Shown piece after piece: positions 1 through 9,072 of a DNA stretch of 64,000 bases (positions are counted from its first letter, which is position 1; every line of letters begins with the position of its first letter). A program made the translations under genes and the position numbers. A model generated the notes under the pieces. It was given only the letters and a program-made list of their open reading frames with translations. It had not been told where the DNA came from and did no database searches. Origin of the DNA: an uncultured SAR92 cluster bacterium (GTDB lineage: Bacteria; Pseudomonadota; Gammaproteobacteria; Pseudomonadales; Porticoccaceae); NCBI GenBank assembly GCA_902527245.1, contig CABZOI010000008.1, positions 23,430-87,429 of the forward strand, read 5' to 3'.

Positions 1-61
1 CCCTGCTGGCTCCAGTTACAAGGGCAATCTTTCCACTTAAATTAAATATATTTGTAGTCAT
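1..61 (-). CDS. SDR family oxidoreductase, N-terminal fragment
   Basis: Only the first 20 codons lie in the window; the gene runs off the left edge. The reverse strand from 61 reads MTTNIFNLSGKIALVTGASR, the opening beta-strand and the start of the TGxxxGxG nucleotide-binding loop of a short-chain dehydrogenase/reductase. A GAGG ribosome-binding site lies at 70-67 on the minus strand, six bases ahead of the ATG. It is the last visible gene of a leftward group that also holds the nitronate monooxygenase-type gene, so it is probably co-transcribed. The substrate cannot be inferred from this fragment. Confidence 0.8.
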   Translation of the reverse strand, partial: MTTNIFNLSGKIALVTGASR

Positions 62-75
62 ATTGTCCTCGAATT

Positions 76-1044
76 TTACAGATTTGAAAGTCTTCCATTG
101 ATAAGATTATTTGCCTCATCCATGATTGAGTCGATTAACTCTTTCACAGTTGGGTTGCTATTGATCAACCCTGCGACCATTCCACATGACCATGCGCCCG
201 AGTCCATGTCTCCGTTTTGCATTACTTTTGGATATACGCCAGCTACTTCCTCAGCAATATCTTGGAAACTTATGTCTGATCCCAGGTTTTTTTCTTTTTC
301 CAAGAGTTTTTCTACAGCAGCATTGTTCAAAACTCGCTCTGTATTTCTTAATGGTCTCATTACTAAACGCGTATCTAACTCAGTGGCCTTTAGAATCGCT
401 TCTTTCACATTTTCATGCACGGGAGCTTCTTTGGTCACGACAAATCTTGTACCCATATTCATCCCATCAGCGCCCATTGCAAGTGAGGCAACAAGGCTTC
501 TCCCATCTGCCATTCCCCCAGATGCAACAAATGGTATTGATAATTCATCCGCGGCTCTCGGTAACAGAATAAAATTTGGAACATCGTCCTCGCCGGGATG
601 ACCTCCACACTCAAAACCATCCACTGACACTGCGTCACAACCGATGGACTCTGCTTTGAGTGCATGTCTAACGGAACAACATTTATGAATAACTTTAATT
701 CCATGCTCTTTCAATACGGGTAACCATTTTGCTGGGTTACTACCCGCCGTCTCAACAATTTTCACTCCCCCTTTTATGATCGATTCAATCAATCCTGGAT
801 AATCAGGCGGTGTCAATGAAGGAAGAAATGTAAGATTTACTCCGAAGGGTTTATCAGTCATATCTTTACATTTGTTGATTTCAGCTGTTAATTTTTCGGG
901 GGTACCCTGAGTTAAACCAGTAATTATGCCTAAGCCACCTGCATTAGAAACGGCAGACGCCAACTCTGCAAGGCCAACATAATGCATACCTCCTTGAATG
1001 ATTGGATGCTCTATTTCAAGCATTTCAGTAATTCTTGTTTTCAT
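76..1044 (-). CDS. Nitronate monooxygenase / FabK-like flavoprotein
   Basis: FMN-dependent TIM-barrel protein of the nitronate monooxygenase (2-nitropropane dioxygenase) family, 322 residues, a normal length. What shows this: the N-terminal IIQGGM motif (about residues 15-20), the conserved GFECGGHPGEDD loop in mid-protein that contains the family's catalytic/phosphate-binding GGH, and the later ASGGMADG and MGADG FMN-phosphate motifs. Family members oxidise alkyl nitronates or propionate-3-nitronate; relatives include enoyl-ACP reductase FabK. Paralogues of this GHPGEDD type often sit among acyl-CoA genes, as here, so the true substrate may be an enoyl thioester rather than a nitronate. It lies 26 bp after an upstream membrane-protein gene and 14 bp before an SDR, suggesting an operon. 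Confidence 0.82.
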   Translation of the reverse strand: MKTRITEMLEIEHPIIQGGMHYVGLAELASAVSNAGGLGIITGLTQGTPEKLTAEINKCKDMTDKPFGVNLTFLPSLTPPDYPGLIESIIKGGVKIVETAGSNPAKWLPVLKEHGIKVIHKCCSVRHALKAESIGCDAVSVDGFECGGHPGEDDVPNFILLPRAADELSIPFVASGGMADGRSLVASLAMGADGMNMGTRFVVTKEAPVHENVKEAILKATELDTRLVMRPLRNTERVLNNAAVEKLLEKEKNLGSDISFQDIAEEVAGVYPKVMQNGDMDSGAWSCGMVAGLINSNPTVKELIDSIMDEANNLINGRLSNL

Positions 1045-1070
1045 GACATAGGTCCCTCAAATAATTAAAG

Positions 1071-1718
1071 TTATTTTGATTTAGTCCGTTTTATCAATAT
1101 TGGAATGGAGGCAAGAATCAAAAATATCAAAGTCACTAATATTTTTGGCAGAAATAAGCTTACTTGAATTTGCGCTGGAAATACATGTGTTTTCTCGATT
1201 GATGCCCATTTATGCAGCGATAAGTCTGTTTCAGACATCTCAATCATCATATTCATCATGTCCTTAACACTTCTATATCTTATCAATGCTACAACGTCCC
1301 AGTCCTCGTGATTATCCTCATCAATAAACTTACCTTTTACTATTGTTCCTAAAAGAGGAAAACTTCCATTTTTAATCAACTTGGGCATGAGTCCATCAAC
1401 ATAGCGTGCATCAGCGAGCATGGGATCCGTTTCCTTACTCCACTTTGAATTTTCTGGATATTTTGCTATCTCACGATATTTTATGAGGTTGACCATAATG
1501 AACTCATTTCCATCATCAGTCTCAATAAGATTATTTACATAATTGAGAAACTCGGTATTTTCCCTTCCATTTTTTTCCATATTCTCTTTGAGTGTATTTA
1601 TTCCTAGTTCAATTTCTTTCGAAGTCATTTTTTCTCCCGACCCGCCATACCAGAGTAAGAAAATAACATACAATAAACTTAAGATAATCCAGTATGATTT
1701 TGAAATTAATGTCATCAT
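1071..1718 (-). CDS. Membrane-anchored DUF1330-like (dimeric alpha/beta barrel) protein
   Basis: 215 residues. One hydrophobic segment lies near the N-terminus (about 8-25) and a second near the C-terminus (about 187-209, just before a basic KRTKSK tail). The soluble middle part has the look of a DUF1330/EthD-type ferredoxin-like barrel: a first strand FIMVNLIKYRE, an ARYVDGLMPKL helix, a GSFPLLGTIVKGKF hairpin and a WDVVALIRYRS strand followed by HKWASIEKT. The barrel assignment is from pattern resemblance, not a search. Its ATG overlaps the stop of the upstream membrane-protein gene by one base (TGATG), so the two are probably translationally coupled and may form a complex. Function unknown. 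Confidence 0.6.
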   Translation of the reverse strand: MMTLISKSYWIILSLLYVIFLLWYGGSGEKMTSKEIELGINTLKENMEKNGRENTEFLNYVNNLIETDDGNEFIMVNLIKYREIAKYPENSKWSKETDPMLADARYVDGLMPKLIKNGSFPLLGTIVKGKFIDEDNHEDWDVVALIRYRSVKDMMNMMIEMSETDLSLHKWASIEKTHVFPAQIQVSLFLPKILVTLIFLILASIPILIKRTKSK

Positions 1719-2179
1719 CAGGATGCCTTTTTAGGAATTGCCAATAGCATCAAGATAAGCGCAATAGGAGCCATAATTAGATTCACAGTGGCACCCGGAG
1801 CCGTTCCAAGAGTCTCGATGGGATTGAATATAATAATAAAATGCCTGCCGAGATACTCAATAACGATCAGTAAGTACATCAATGGAATCAAGCTTTTGTA
1901 TCGTAAAATAGTAGTCAAATAAATAACCGCTAATAAAATTTGAGATAAACCCCACAAGGCCATTAAAGTGATGACAGCTTGAGCTGCCCCTGAACTGTAA
2001 GAGTCCAATGGAATGGTTGCAATCGATTGAGCGCCCCCATCTTCGGCGTAAATATGGATCAAACTTCTAGCAACGGTTACCACAGTAATCGGTATGAATA
2101 AAATTAGCGAAATTGCATTTCCTCGATAGTTATTATCAATAGTTTTAGGGAAAATATGACGAATAAAATTTGCAAGCAT
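1718..2179 (-). CDS. Four-helix integral membrane protein, unknown function
   Basis: 153 residues with about four hydrophobic segments (roughly 22-42, 68-90, 95-116 and 130-148) and a short basic N-terminus. It contains a conserved-looking loop with RSLIHIYAEDGGAQS between helices 1 and 2, which could carry ligands or a cofactor site (His, Glu, Asp), but I do not recognise the family. It is the first gene of the leftward operon with the DUF1330-like protein, the NMO-type flavoprotein and an SDR. It starts 85 bp from the divergent haloalkane dehalogenase gene, so the two probably share a regulatory region. Confidence 0.6.
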   Translation of the reverse strand: MLANFIRHIFPKTIDNNYRGNAISLILFIPITVVTVARSLIHIYAEDGGAQSIATIPLDSYSSGAAQAVITLMALWGLSQILLAVIYLTTILRYKSLIPLMYLLIVIEYLGRHFIIIFNPIETLGTAPGATVNLIMAPIALILMLLAIPKKAS

Positions 2180-2264
2180 TTTTTAAAATTTAGTTTTAGT
2201 TTCTATTGATTATTGCATTCAGTATCTAAACTTGTAAACATGCTACTGAGATTATTGAACTATA

Positions 2265-3161
2265 ATGGACAATAAGTACATGAGCATTCCAAAAAAATAT
2301 GTCGAGGTTGATGATATTAAACTTGCTTATGTGGAGAGTGGCGAAGGGTATCCAATTGTTATGCTGCATGGCAATCCAACCTCTTCATATTTGTGGCGTA
2401 ATATCGCACCTGCTCTATCCAACATAGGGAGAGTCATTATTCCTGATCTTGTTGGGCATGGTGATTCAGATAAGTTACCAGTATCACTTGGAGCCGATCG
2501 GTATAACTTCGAAGTTACATTCAAATATTTAGATAAATTACTAAAAAAATTAGAGATTAAAAAAAATATAACGTTGATTTTGCATGATTGGGGCAGTGCG
2601 CTTGGCTTTTATTGGGCAATGAGAAATTCTGAGAAAATAAAGGGTATTTGTTATATGGAGTCCATAGTTTGCTCTCTTAATTGGAGTGATTGGCCGGAGC
2701 AGGCTAGAGGCATTTTCAAAGGCTTTCGGTCTGATAAAGGTGAGGATCTAATTTTAAAGCGGAATATGTTTATTGAGGCAGTGCTTCCAAGTTCGATAAT
2801 TAAAAAACTATCACCCGATGAAATGAATGAGTATAGAAGACCTTTTTTGGAAGAGGAGGACCGTCAAGCCACATTAAATTGGCCAAGGCAAATACCCATT
2901 GAGGGAGAGCCTGCTCAAATTGTTGAGATAGTTGATGAGTACGCAGATTGGCTTGCTAGCGACTCTAAAATACCAAAACTATTCATCAATGCAGATCCTG
3001 GATCGATTTTAGTTGGAAGACAGCGAGAATTTTGTCGCTCTTGGGATAATCAAACAGAGACCACTGTCAAGGGACTGCATTTTATTCAAGAGGATTCACC
3101 CAAAGAGATTAGTGAAGCGATCTGCAGTTGGCTCAATCATAAAGTTTCCCTTGGTAATTAA
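2265..3161 (+). CDS. dhaA: Haloalkane dehalogenase (HLD-II type)
   Basis: Alpha/beta hydrolase that cleaves carbon-halogen bonds hydrolytically to give an alcohol, halide and proton. All hallmark residues of the DhaA/LinB subgroup can be read: HGNPTS with the halide-binding Asn37, the nucleophile Asp108 and halide-binding Trp109 in HDWG, the acid Glu132 in YMESIV (the HLD-II position), and His272 in GLHF. Length (298) is typical. No clear Shine-Dalgarno precedes the ATG at 2265, and a second Met (residue 6, at 2280) aligns better with the start of LinB, so the start is uncertain. It heads the rightward lipid-degradation cluster. Halogenated substrates are plausible in seawater, but the natural substrate is unknown. 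Confidence 0.85.
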   Translation: MDNKYMSIPKKYVEVDDIKLAYVESGEGYPIVMLHGNPTSSYLWRNIAPALSNIGRVIIPDLVGHGDSDKLPVSLGADRYNFEVTFKYLDKLLKKLEIKKNITLILHDWGSALGFYWAMRNSEKIKGICYMESIVCSLNWSDWPEQARGIFKGFRSDKGEDLILKRNMFIEAVLPSSIIKKLSPDEMNEYRRPFLEEEDRQATLNWPRQIPIEGEPAQIVEIVDEYADWLASDSKIPKLFINADPGSILVGRQREFCRSWDNQTETTVKGLHFIQEDSPKEISEAICSWLNHKVSLGN

Positions 3162-3197
3162 TCTTTCATGATAAAAAGAATTTAAAAGTGTAAACAT

Positions 3198-4307
3198 ATG
3201 TCTACGAAACAAAAATTGTTCAGCCATTTTCAATCAAAAAATATGAAATTGCCCAACCGAGTTGTAATGGCCCCAATGACAAGGAATTTTTCTCCTAATA
3301 ATGTTCCGGGTAATGATGTTGTATCTTATTACAGGCGAAGAGCGCAGGGTGGAGTTGGCTTGATAATCACAGAGGGAACTTGTGTCAATCATATTGCGTC
3401 AAATTGCTATCCGAATGTTCCATATATACACGGAGAGGAGAGTATTACTGGTTGGAGAAATGTGGTTGATGCGGTTCATGATGTTGGAGGGCAGATAGCG
3501 GCTCAGCTTTGGCACGTCGGTGCAGTACGAAAAATGGGTATGCCTCCTAATCCAGAGGTGAATGGGTATGGCCCTTCAGGCATGAACGTGCCTGGCAAAC
3601 AAAACAGAGAGATAATGACACTCCAGGATATAGACTTGGTCATTAATGCATTTGTGGAAGCGGCGATTACCGCTAGGTCTATAGGCTTTGATGCTATCGA
3701 GCTCCATGGTGCACATGGTTACCTGCTGGATCAGTTTTTTTGGAGTGGGACAAATCAAAGGAATGATAAGTATGCCGGATCAATTGAGAAACGCTGTGAG
3801 TTTGCAGCAGAGATAATCCGTCTAATCAGACTTGAATTAGGCTCAGACTATCCGATTATTCTTAGATGGTCGCAATGGAAAATGCAAAACTATGAAGCAA
3901 AATTGGCCCATAATCCAAAAGAATTAGAAGCATTTCTAACTCCTTTGGTGACCGCTGGGATTGATATATTTCATTGCTCTCAAAGAAGATTTTGGGAGCC
4001 AGAATTTGAGAAAAGTCATTTGAACTTAGCGGGATGGGTAAAAAAGATTTCATCGAAGCCAACAATCACGGTTGGAAGTATTGGATTAGACGCTGATTTT
4101 ATATCGAATCCTGGTCAGCGAGGTTTCAGTGAGGCGGAGCCAGCAAGTTTAAACGAACTTCTAACTCGTCTCGATAATGATGAATTCGATTTAATCGCTG
4201 TTGGGCGAGCTCTAATTTCAAATCCAAATTGGGTAAAGCACATTCAGAATAATGAAGACCAAAAAATTAAATCATTCAAAAAAGAACACCTCAGACAGCT
4301 TATATAA
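3198..4307 (+). CDS. NADH:flavin oxidoreductase, Old Yellow Enzyme family
   Basis: FMN-containing ene-reductase of the OYE/NemA family, 369 residues. Seen in the sequence: NRVVMAPMTR (residues 20-29, FMN-binding strand 1), the QLWHVGA segment (103-109), the signature HGAHGYLLDQF (170-180) with the substrate-anion-binding histidines His170 and His173, and a C-terminal VGRALISNPNWV phosphate-binding strand. There is no C-terminal extension of the 2,4-dienoyl-CoA reductase FadH type, so it is a stand-alone OYE barrel. OYEs reduce activated C=C bonds, including alpha,beta-unsaturated carbonyls and nitro-olefins. It sits between a dehalogenase and an SDR in the catabolic cluster, where it may remove double bonds from a substrate before beta-oxidation (inference). 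Confidence 0.88.
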   Translation: MSTKQKLFSHFQSKNMKLPNRVVMAPMTRNFSPNNVPGNDVVSYYRRRAQGGVGLIITEGTCVNHIASNCYPNVPYIHGEESITGWRNVVDAVHDVGGQIAAQLWHVGAVRKMGMPPNPEVNGYGPSGMNVPGKQNREIMTLQDIDLVINAFVEAAITARSIGFDAIELHGAHGYLLDQFFWSGTNQRNDKYAGSIEKRCEFAAEIIRLIRLELGSDYPIILRWSQWKMQNYEAKLAHNPKELEAFLTPLVTAGIDIFHCSQRRFWEPEFEKSHLNLAGWVKKISSKPTITVGSIGLDADFISNPGQRGFSEAEPASLNELLTRLDNDEFDLIAVGRALISNPNWVKHIQNNEDQKIKSFKKEHLRQLI

Positions 4308-4320
4308 TATAAAAAAATAA

Positions 4321-4326
4321 AAGGAG
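4321..4326 (+). promoter_or_regulatory. Strong Shine-Dalgarno AAGGAG for a TTG start
   Basis: AAGGAG lies eight bases ahead of the TTG at 4335. This supports the non-ATG start of the following SDR gene. No in-frame ATG exists before the TGxxxGIG motif, so the TTG is very likely genuine. Confidence 0.75.
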
Positions 4327-4334
4327 ATATAAAT

Positions 4335-5111
4335 TTGAATCTGAAAGAAAAAATTATTGTTGTAACAGGAGCAGCGAGTGGCATAGGCAGAGCTCTCGCC
4401 ATTAGATTCAATCAAGAGGGTGCCAAAAAGATTATTGCGGTCGACATGAATATTGAGGGAGCTCAAGAGACAGCTAATTTGGTTAATGGGGAAGCCATGC
4501 ATGCTGATGTATCGAAAGAGGTCGATATTAAAAATGTAATCAACAAAACTGAATCAGAAATTGGTCCAATAGATTTATTTTGCTCAAATGCGGGTATTGC
4601 TGCCGGAAGAGACCTTCAGTCCCCAAATGAAGATTGGCAAAAAATATGGGATGTTAACGTAATGTCTCATGTTTATGCAGCCAGACATCTGGTTCCTCGA
4701 ATGGTGTCTAGAGGAGGCGGTTATTTTTTAAACACGTCCTCGGCAGCTGGACTTTTAAATCAAATAGGTGGATGTGCATATGGTGTTACAAAGCATGCGG
4801 CCGTTGGTTTTGCAGAGTGGTTAGCGATTCACTACAAGCATCAAGGAATAAAAGTATCTTTGTTGTGTCCGCAAGCGGTTAGAACGCCTATGACTGCGGT
4901 AGAAACTGATTCCATTAAGGCCGCTGCGAATAATGGAATGATTGATCCAGAAGATTTAGCTGAAACAGTTGTACAAGAATTAGAGAAAGAAAGTTTTGTG
5001 ATTTTGCCTCATCCTATTGTTCTTGAGTATATGAGAAACAAGACCAATAATTATGATCGATGGATTGGAGGCATGAACAAATTAATGCGTAAAATTACAG
5101 GAGTTATTTAA
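4335..5111 (+). CDS. Short-chain dehydrogenase/reductase
   Basis: Classical SDR, 258 residues, starting at TTG behind a strong AAGGAG site. The full set of SDR motifs is present: TGAASGIG (11-18) for NAD(P) binding, NAG (85-87), Ser135/136, and the catalytic pair Tyr149 and Lys153 in YGVTK. An acidic residue after strand 2 (VDMN) suggests NAD+ preference. A C-terminal region with PEDLAETVVQELEKESFVILPHP is typical of SDRs found near fatty-acid genes. It probably oxidises or reduces an alcohol/ketone intermediate of the pathway encoded around it; the exact substrate cannot be told. Confidence 0.85.
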   Translation: MNLKEKIIVVTGAASGIGRALAIRFNQEGAKKIIAVDMNIEGAQETANLVNGEAMHADVSKEVDIKNVINKTESEIGPIDLFCSNAGIAAGRDLQSPNEDWQKIWDVNVMSHVYAARHLVPRMVSRGGGYFLNTSSAAGLLNQIGGCAYGVTKHAAVGFAEWLAIHYKHQGIKVSLLCPQAVRTPMTAVETDSIKAAANNGMIDPEDLAETVVQELEKESFVILPHPIVLEYMRNKTNNYDRWIGGMNKLMRKITGVI

Positions 5112-5132
5112 ATAAAATCAGAGAAAGAGGGC

Positions 5133-6941
5133 ATGATTAAAACAATAAAAGAAATTTTCGCAACAACAAGAGATTTGGCGAGGGTAATTCCCGTCACGAA
5201 GGCTAAGTTGCCTGATAATGATGATTTTGAGTCTATGGGACTCATTTTAGAGAAAACAGCAGAAAAGTACCCAGATCACACGATGATTATCTTTGAAGGT
5301 AAAGAAATCACTTGGAGTGAGTTCAATAAGCAAACGAATGCTTTGGGACGTGCAATGTTGGAGAGAGGCGTTAAACAGGGTGACGGTGTTGCAGTTATCA
5401 TGGAGAATAGGATTGAGATGCTTGTTTCAATCTTCGCACTTCAAAAGATTGGAGCTATAGCCGGTCTTGTCAATCCAAGTCTCGTCGGGAGTCAGCTTGC
5501 TCATTGCATTAGATTAACCAAATCGGTGAAATGCTTTGCAGGTGAAGAGATTGCTAATAACGTTATGGAGCTTGATAATCAGATTGATCTTGCTCCTGCC
5601 GATATCTTTTGGGTTGCAGATCAACGAAGTTCTGAGTGTCCAGAGGGCATGGAAGATATTTTTTCTACATTGCATAGATATGAAACTTCGAATATGACCA
5701 ACGTACAGTCTGTGAGAGCTGGTGATACAGGATTTTATATTTTCACATCAGGCACTACTGGCTTACCCAAAGCTGCAAGAATTGGTCATCGAAGATTGTA
5801 TAGTGCTGGTTATGGTTTTAGTAAGATCGGAGTTCTCGCAAAACCTGGAGATCGTATGTATCTTTGCTTACCTTTATTTCATGGGACAGGATTTGTTTGT
5901 GGGGTGGGAAGTGCACTTTTTAGTGGAGCCACAATGTTTCTAAGAAGAAAGTTCTCTGCGACTCATTTTTGGAAGGATATTAAAGATCATAATATAAATA
6001 TATTTTTCTACGTGGGTGAATTATGTCGTTATTTGATCAATCAACCAGAATGTCCAGAGGAAAAAAATAATAGTTTAGATAGAATCTTTGGTAATGGCTT
6101 AAGGCCTGACATTTGGGATGAGTTTAAATCTAGATTTGGCATAGATCGAATGTGCGAGTTCTACGGATCCAGTGAGGGTAACATTAGCTTCCTAAATGCC
6201 CTAAACAAAAACAAAACAATTGGTATGTGTGCGGGCAATGCGCTGTTGGTTAAATATGACATTGAGAATGATGAGATTATTCATGATACGGAAGGAAAAT
6301 TTATAGAAGCGGAATTCGGTGAGCCTGGTCTTCTTTTGGGAGGAGTGGATGATAGATATCAGTTTGACGGATATACCGATGATGATGCCTCTGATAAAAA
6401 GATATTACGAAATGTGAAAGAGCAGGGTGATACTTGGTTTAACACGGGTGATCTGTTAAAGCAGATAGATGTGGGGTTTGCATTTAACATCCCTCATTAT
6501 CAGTTTGTTGACCGAATTGGAGACACTTATCGCTGGAGATCTGAAAATGTCTCAACAAATGAGGTAGGCGAAATTCTTAACGAGCACTCCCAAATTGAAA
6601 TTTCAAATGTATATGGTGTATCAGTTCCGGGTACTGAGGGAAAAGCAGGGATGGCTGCAGTTACTCTGCCGAAAGATTGTCAATTTGATATTAAAAGTTT
6701 CTCAGATTATGTTGTTAAAAACCTTCCTCATTTTGCACGACCAGTATTCTTGAGAATTCAGAAGGCTCATGAGACAACCGGTACTTTTAAACTATTGAAA
6801 GGAGATTTAAAAAAGCAGGGATACAATCCAGACCTCATGGGGTCAGATAAATTATTTGTTTTGATGCCAAAAACAGAGCTATATCTAGAATTAAATGATG
6901 AAAAATATCAATCGATTGTGAATGCCAGTGCAGGATTTTAA
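5133..6941 (+). CDS. Long/very-long-chain acyl-CoA synthetase, FATP/ACSVL type
   Basis: ATP-dependent acyl-CoA ligase of the ANL superfamily, 602 residues. The AMP-binding motif FTSGTTGLPKAA is at residues 204-215. A GDTYRWRSENVSTNEV segment in the C-terminal third is diagnostic of the fatty-acid-transport-protein/very-long-chain (ACSVL) branch, not of FadD. In other organisms this branch activates very-long-chain, branched or steroid-side-chain acids. It starts 21 bp after the SDR and is followed after 31 bp by a crotonase, so it is the activation step of the beta-oxidation set here. Presumably it is membrane-associated or cytosolic. No transport function can be inferred. Confidence 0.87.
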   Translation: MIKTIKEIFATTRDLARVIPVTKAKLPDNDDFESMGLILEKTAEKYPDHTMIIFEGKEITWSEFNKQTNALGRAMLERGVKQGDGVAVIMENRIEMLVSIFALQKIGAIAGLVNPSLVGSQLAHCIRLTKSVKCFAGEEIANNVMELDNQIDLAPADIFWVADQRSSECPEGMEDIFSTLHRYETSNMTNVQSVRAGDTGFYIFTSGTTGLPKAARIGHRRLYSAGYGFSKIGVLAKPGDRMYLCLPLFHGTGFVCGVGSALFSGATMFLRRKFSATHFWKDIKDHNINIFFYVGELCRYLINQPECPEEKNNSLDRIFGNGLRPDIWDEFKSRFGIDRMCEFYGSSEGNISFLNALNKNKTIGMCAGNALLVKYDIENDEIIHDTEGKFIEAEFGEPGLLLGGVDDRYQFDGYTDDDASDKKILRNVKEQGDTWFNTGDLLKQIDVGFAFNIPHYQFVDRIGDTYRWRSENVSTNEVGEILNEHSQIEISNVYGVSVPGTEGKAGMAAVTLPKDCQFDIKSFSDYVVKNLPHFARPVFLRIQKAHETTGTFKLLKGDLKKQGYNPDLMGSDKLFVLMPKTELYLELNDEKYQSIVNASAGF

Positions 6942-6972
6942 TAAAACAAGTTTATAGGATATGGAGGTAAAA

Positions 6973-7797
6973 ATGTCATTCTCTTCTGAAGTAGTATCAA
7001 TTGAGATAAAAGACAAGGTGGGTACGTTATGGTTGGACAGACCTGAGAAATATAATGCGCTATCGGAGCAAGTTTGGCTGGATATTCCAAAAGCGTTAAA
7101 TGAATTAGTGAAGCTTGATTGTAGGGTGATTATCCTAGCTGGCAGAGGTAAGCATTTTTGTGTTGGAATTGATCTTGTTCAAGGGGGACTTTCAAATCAT
7201 TTGTCGCATGCCAGTGAGTCTGATGCAACAGCAAATTTAAAACAACTCGAAGGCACAAAAGCATTCCAAGATTCAATCTCTTCTTTGGCAAATTGCTCGC
7301 TCCCGGTGATTGCTGTGATTCAAGGCCATTGTCTTGGAGCTGGCATTGATATGATTACAGCATGTGACATCAGAATAGGTGTTGAGAATAGTAATTATAG
7401 TGTGCGAGAGACACGAATCGGATTGGTCGCCGATGTGGGAACATTGCAGAGATTGCCGAAAGTTATTAGTGCAGGTCACGTTGCAGAGTTAGCCTATAGT
7501 GGGAAAGATATTGATGCTAAGAGAGCTGAGAAAATGGGGCTTGTGAATGATGTTTATGAAAGTCTTGAAAAGGCTATGGCAGAGGCTCATGATTTGGCAA
7601 ATATTATTGCAGCAAATCCTCCTTTGGCGGTTTCTGGGACAAAATTTATATTGCAACAAAGTGAAAACTTAACTACCGAGCAGAGTTTGTTGATGAACGG
7701 TATGTTCACTTTAATGACAAGTTTAAAATCAAATGATCTGAAAGAATCGATGAATGCATTTATCGAGAAGCGGCCTCCGAGGTACACAGGTACGTAA
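6973..7797 (+). CDS. Crotonase, delta3,5-delta2,4-dienoyl-CoA isomerase-like
   Basis: Enoyl-CoA hydratase/isomerase superfamily, 274 residues from the ATG at 6973. An in-frame ATG at 6961 also exists, but it overlaps the GGAGG site (6963-6967) that properly serves 6973. The motif IGLVADVGTLQRLPK matches the eukaryotic ECH1 dienoyl-CoA isomerase signature, whose Asp (in ADVG) and a preceding Glu (in RETRIGL) are the catalytic acids; both are present. The oxyanion-hole regions HFCVGIDL and GHCLGAGIDM are also visible. This enzyme moves double bonds so that odd-numbered unsaturations can be beta-oxidised. It is flanked by acyl-CoA synthetase and thiolase genes. Confidence 0.82.
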   Translation: MSFSSEVVSIEIKDKVGTLWLDRPEKYNALSEQVWLDIPKALNELVKLDCRVIILAGRGKHFCVGIDLVQGGLSNHLSHASESDATANLKQLEGTKAFQDSISSLANCSLPVIAVIQGHCLGAGIDMITACDIRIGVENSNYSVRETRIGLVADVGTLQRLPKVISAGHVAELAYSGKDIDAKRAEKMGLVNDVYESLEKAMAEAHDLANIIAANPPLAVSGTKFILQQSENLTTEQSLLMNGMFTLMTSLKSNDLKESMNAFIEKRPPRYTGT

Positions 7798-7837
7798 ATC
7801 AGGTTAAAATAAAACAAAACTAATCAGGAAATTAGGT

Positions 7838-9046
7838 ATGGGTAACAGTGCTTTTATTTATGATGCAATCAGAACGCCAAGAAGTAAGGGGAAAAGAGAT
7901 GGGACGCTTCATGAGGTTAAACCTATCGATCTTGGAGCAGGTCTTTTAAGAGAGCTAAAAAATCGACATGATCTCGATACTTCATATGTTGATGATGTAA
8001 TTATGGGCTGCGTAAGTCCGATTGGAGAGCAGGGTGCGGATATTGCGAAGATGGTAGCTCAGCGAGCAGGTTGGAATGAATCAGTTGCAGGTGTTCAGTT
8101 AAATAGGTTTTGTGCATCTGGTTTAGAGGCCGTAAATACAGCAGCGCAGAAAGTTATATCAGGTTGGGATCAGCTCATAGTGGCTGGTGGCGTAGAGAGC
8201 ATGTCGCGTGTTCCAATGGGTTCAGATGGTGGTGCAATGATGAGTGATCCAGAGTTTGCAACTCAGGAGAGCTTCGTCCCTCAGGGCATAGGGGCGGATA
8301 CCATAGCGACTATTGATGGATATACTCGGGAAGATGTTGATGCGTATGCGATGGAATCACAAAAAAGAGCAACTCATGCAAGGGATAATGGATATTTTGA
8401 TAAATCGGTTGTTCCAGTATTAGATAAGAATGGTTTGACAATTTTGGATAGGGATGACTTTATTAAACCAGATACATCAATGGAGATTTTAGCTGGATTG
8501 AACCCGTCTTTTGAAATAATGGGAAGCATGGCTTTTGATGATATTATTTTAAGTAAATACAATAAGTTGGATAAGATTTCTCATGTACATACTCCGGGAA
8601 ATTCTTCAGGAATTGTTGATGGAGCCAGTGCAGTATTAATTGGCTCTCAGAAGGCTGGGCAAGATTTGAATTTAAAAGCTCGTGGTCGGATTATAGCAGG
8701 AGCTATCCTGGCTTCTGATCCGGTAATAATGTTGACAGGGCCAGGACCATCTGCGAAAAAGTGCTTGAAAACCGCTGGTCTTAAAACTACTGATGTTGAT
8801 CTGTGGGAAATCAATGAAGCGTTTGCATCTGTTCCTTTGAGATATATGAATGATTTAGAAATTGATCACTCCGTGACAAATGTAAATGGAGGAGCGATCG
8901 CTATGGGTCATCCTTTAGGTGCTACGGGAGCTGTTCTTGTTAGTACAATGTTGGATGAACTTGAGCGTCGTGATTTGAACATAGGGATGATGTCACTTTG
9001 TGTGGGCGGTGGAATGGGTATCTCTTGCTTAATTGAGCGAGTCTGA
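7838..9046 (+). CDS. Acetyl-CoA C-acyltransferase (3-ketoacyl-CoA thiolase)
   Basis: Degradative thiolase, 402 residues, catalysing the last step of the beta-oxidation cycle. The active-site nucleophile is Cys92 in [11 protein letters not shown]. The C-terminal catalytic motifs are GHPLGATGA (His358) and CVGGGMG (Cys388). The length is usual for FadA/FadI-type enzymes. It is followed 26 bp later by the bifunctional hydratase/dehydrogenase gene; thiolase before the alpha subunit is the fadI-fadJ order, opposite to fadB-fadA. The two products presumably assemble into a trifunctional complex. Confidence 0.9.
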   Translation: MGNSAFIYDAIRTPRSKGKRDGTLHEVKPIDLGAGLLRELKNRHDLDTSYVDDVIMGCVSPIGEQGADIAKMVAQRAGWNESVAGVQLNRFCASGLEAVNTAAQKVISGWDQLIVAGGVESMSRVPMGSDGGAMMSDPEFATQESFVPQGIGADTIATIDGYTREDVDAYAMESQKRATHARDNGYFDKSVVPVLDKNGLTILDRDDFIKPDTSMEILAGLNPSFEIMGSMAFDDIILSKYNKLDKISHVHTPGNSSGIVDGASAVLIGSQKAGQDLNLKARGRIIAGAILASDPVIMLTGPGPSAKKCLKTAGLKTTDVDLWEINEAFASVPLRYMNDLEIDHSVTNVNGGAIAMGHPLGATGAVLVSTMLDELERRDLNIGMMSLCVGGGMGISCLIERV

Positions 9047-9072
9047 AAATAAAATAGTTTTGGAGATTTAAG

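Noticed and set aside
6961..6972. ATG at 6961 as start of the crotonase gene
   Set aside because: It overlaps the GGAGG that is well placed for the ATG at 6973.
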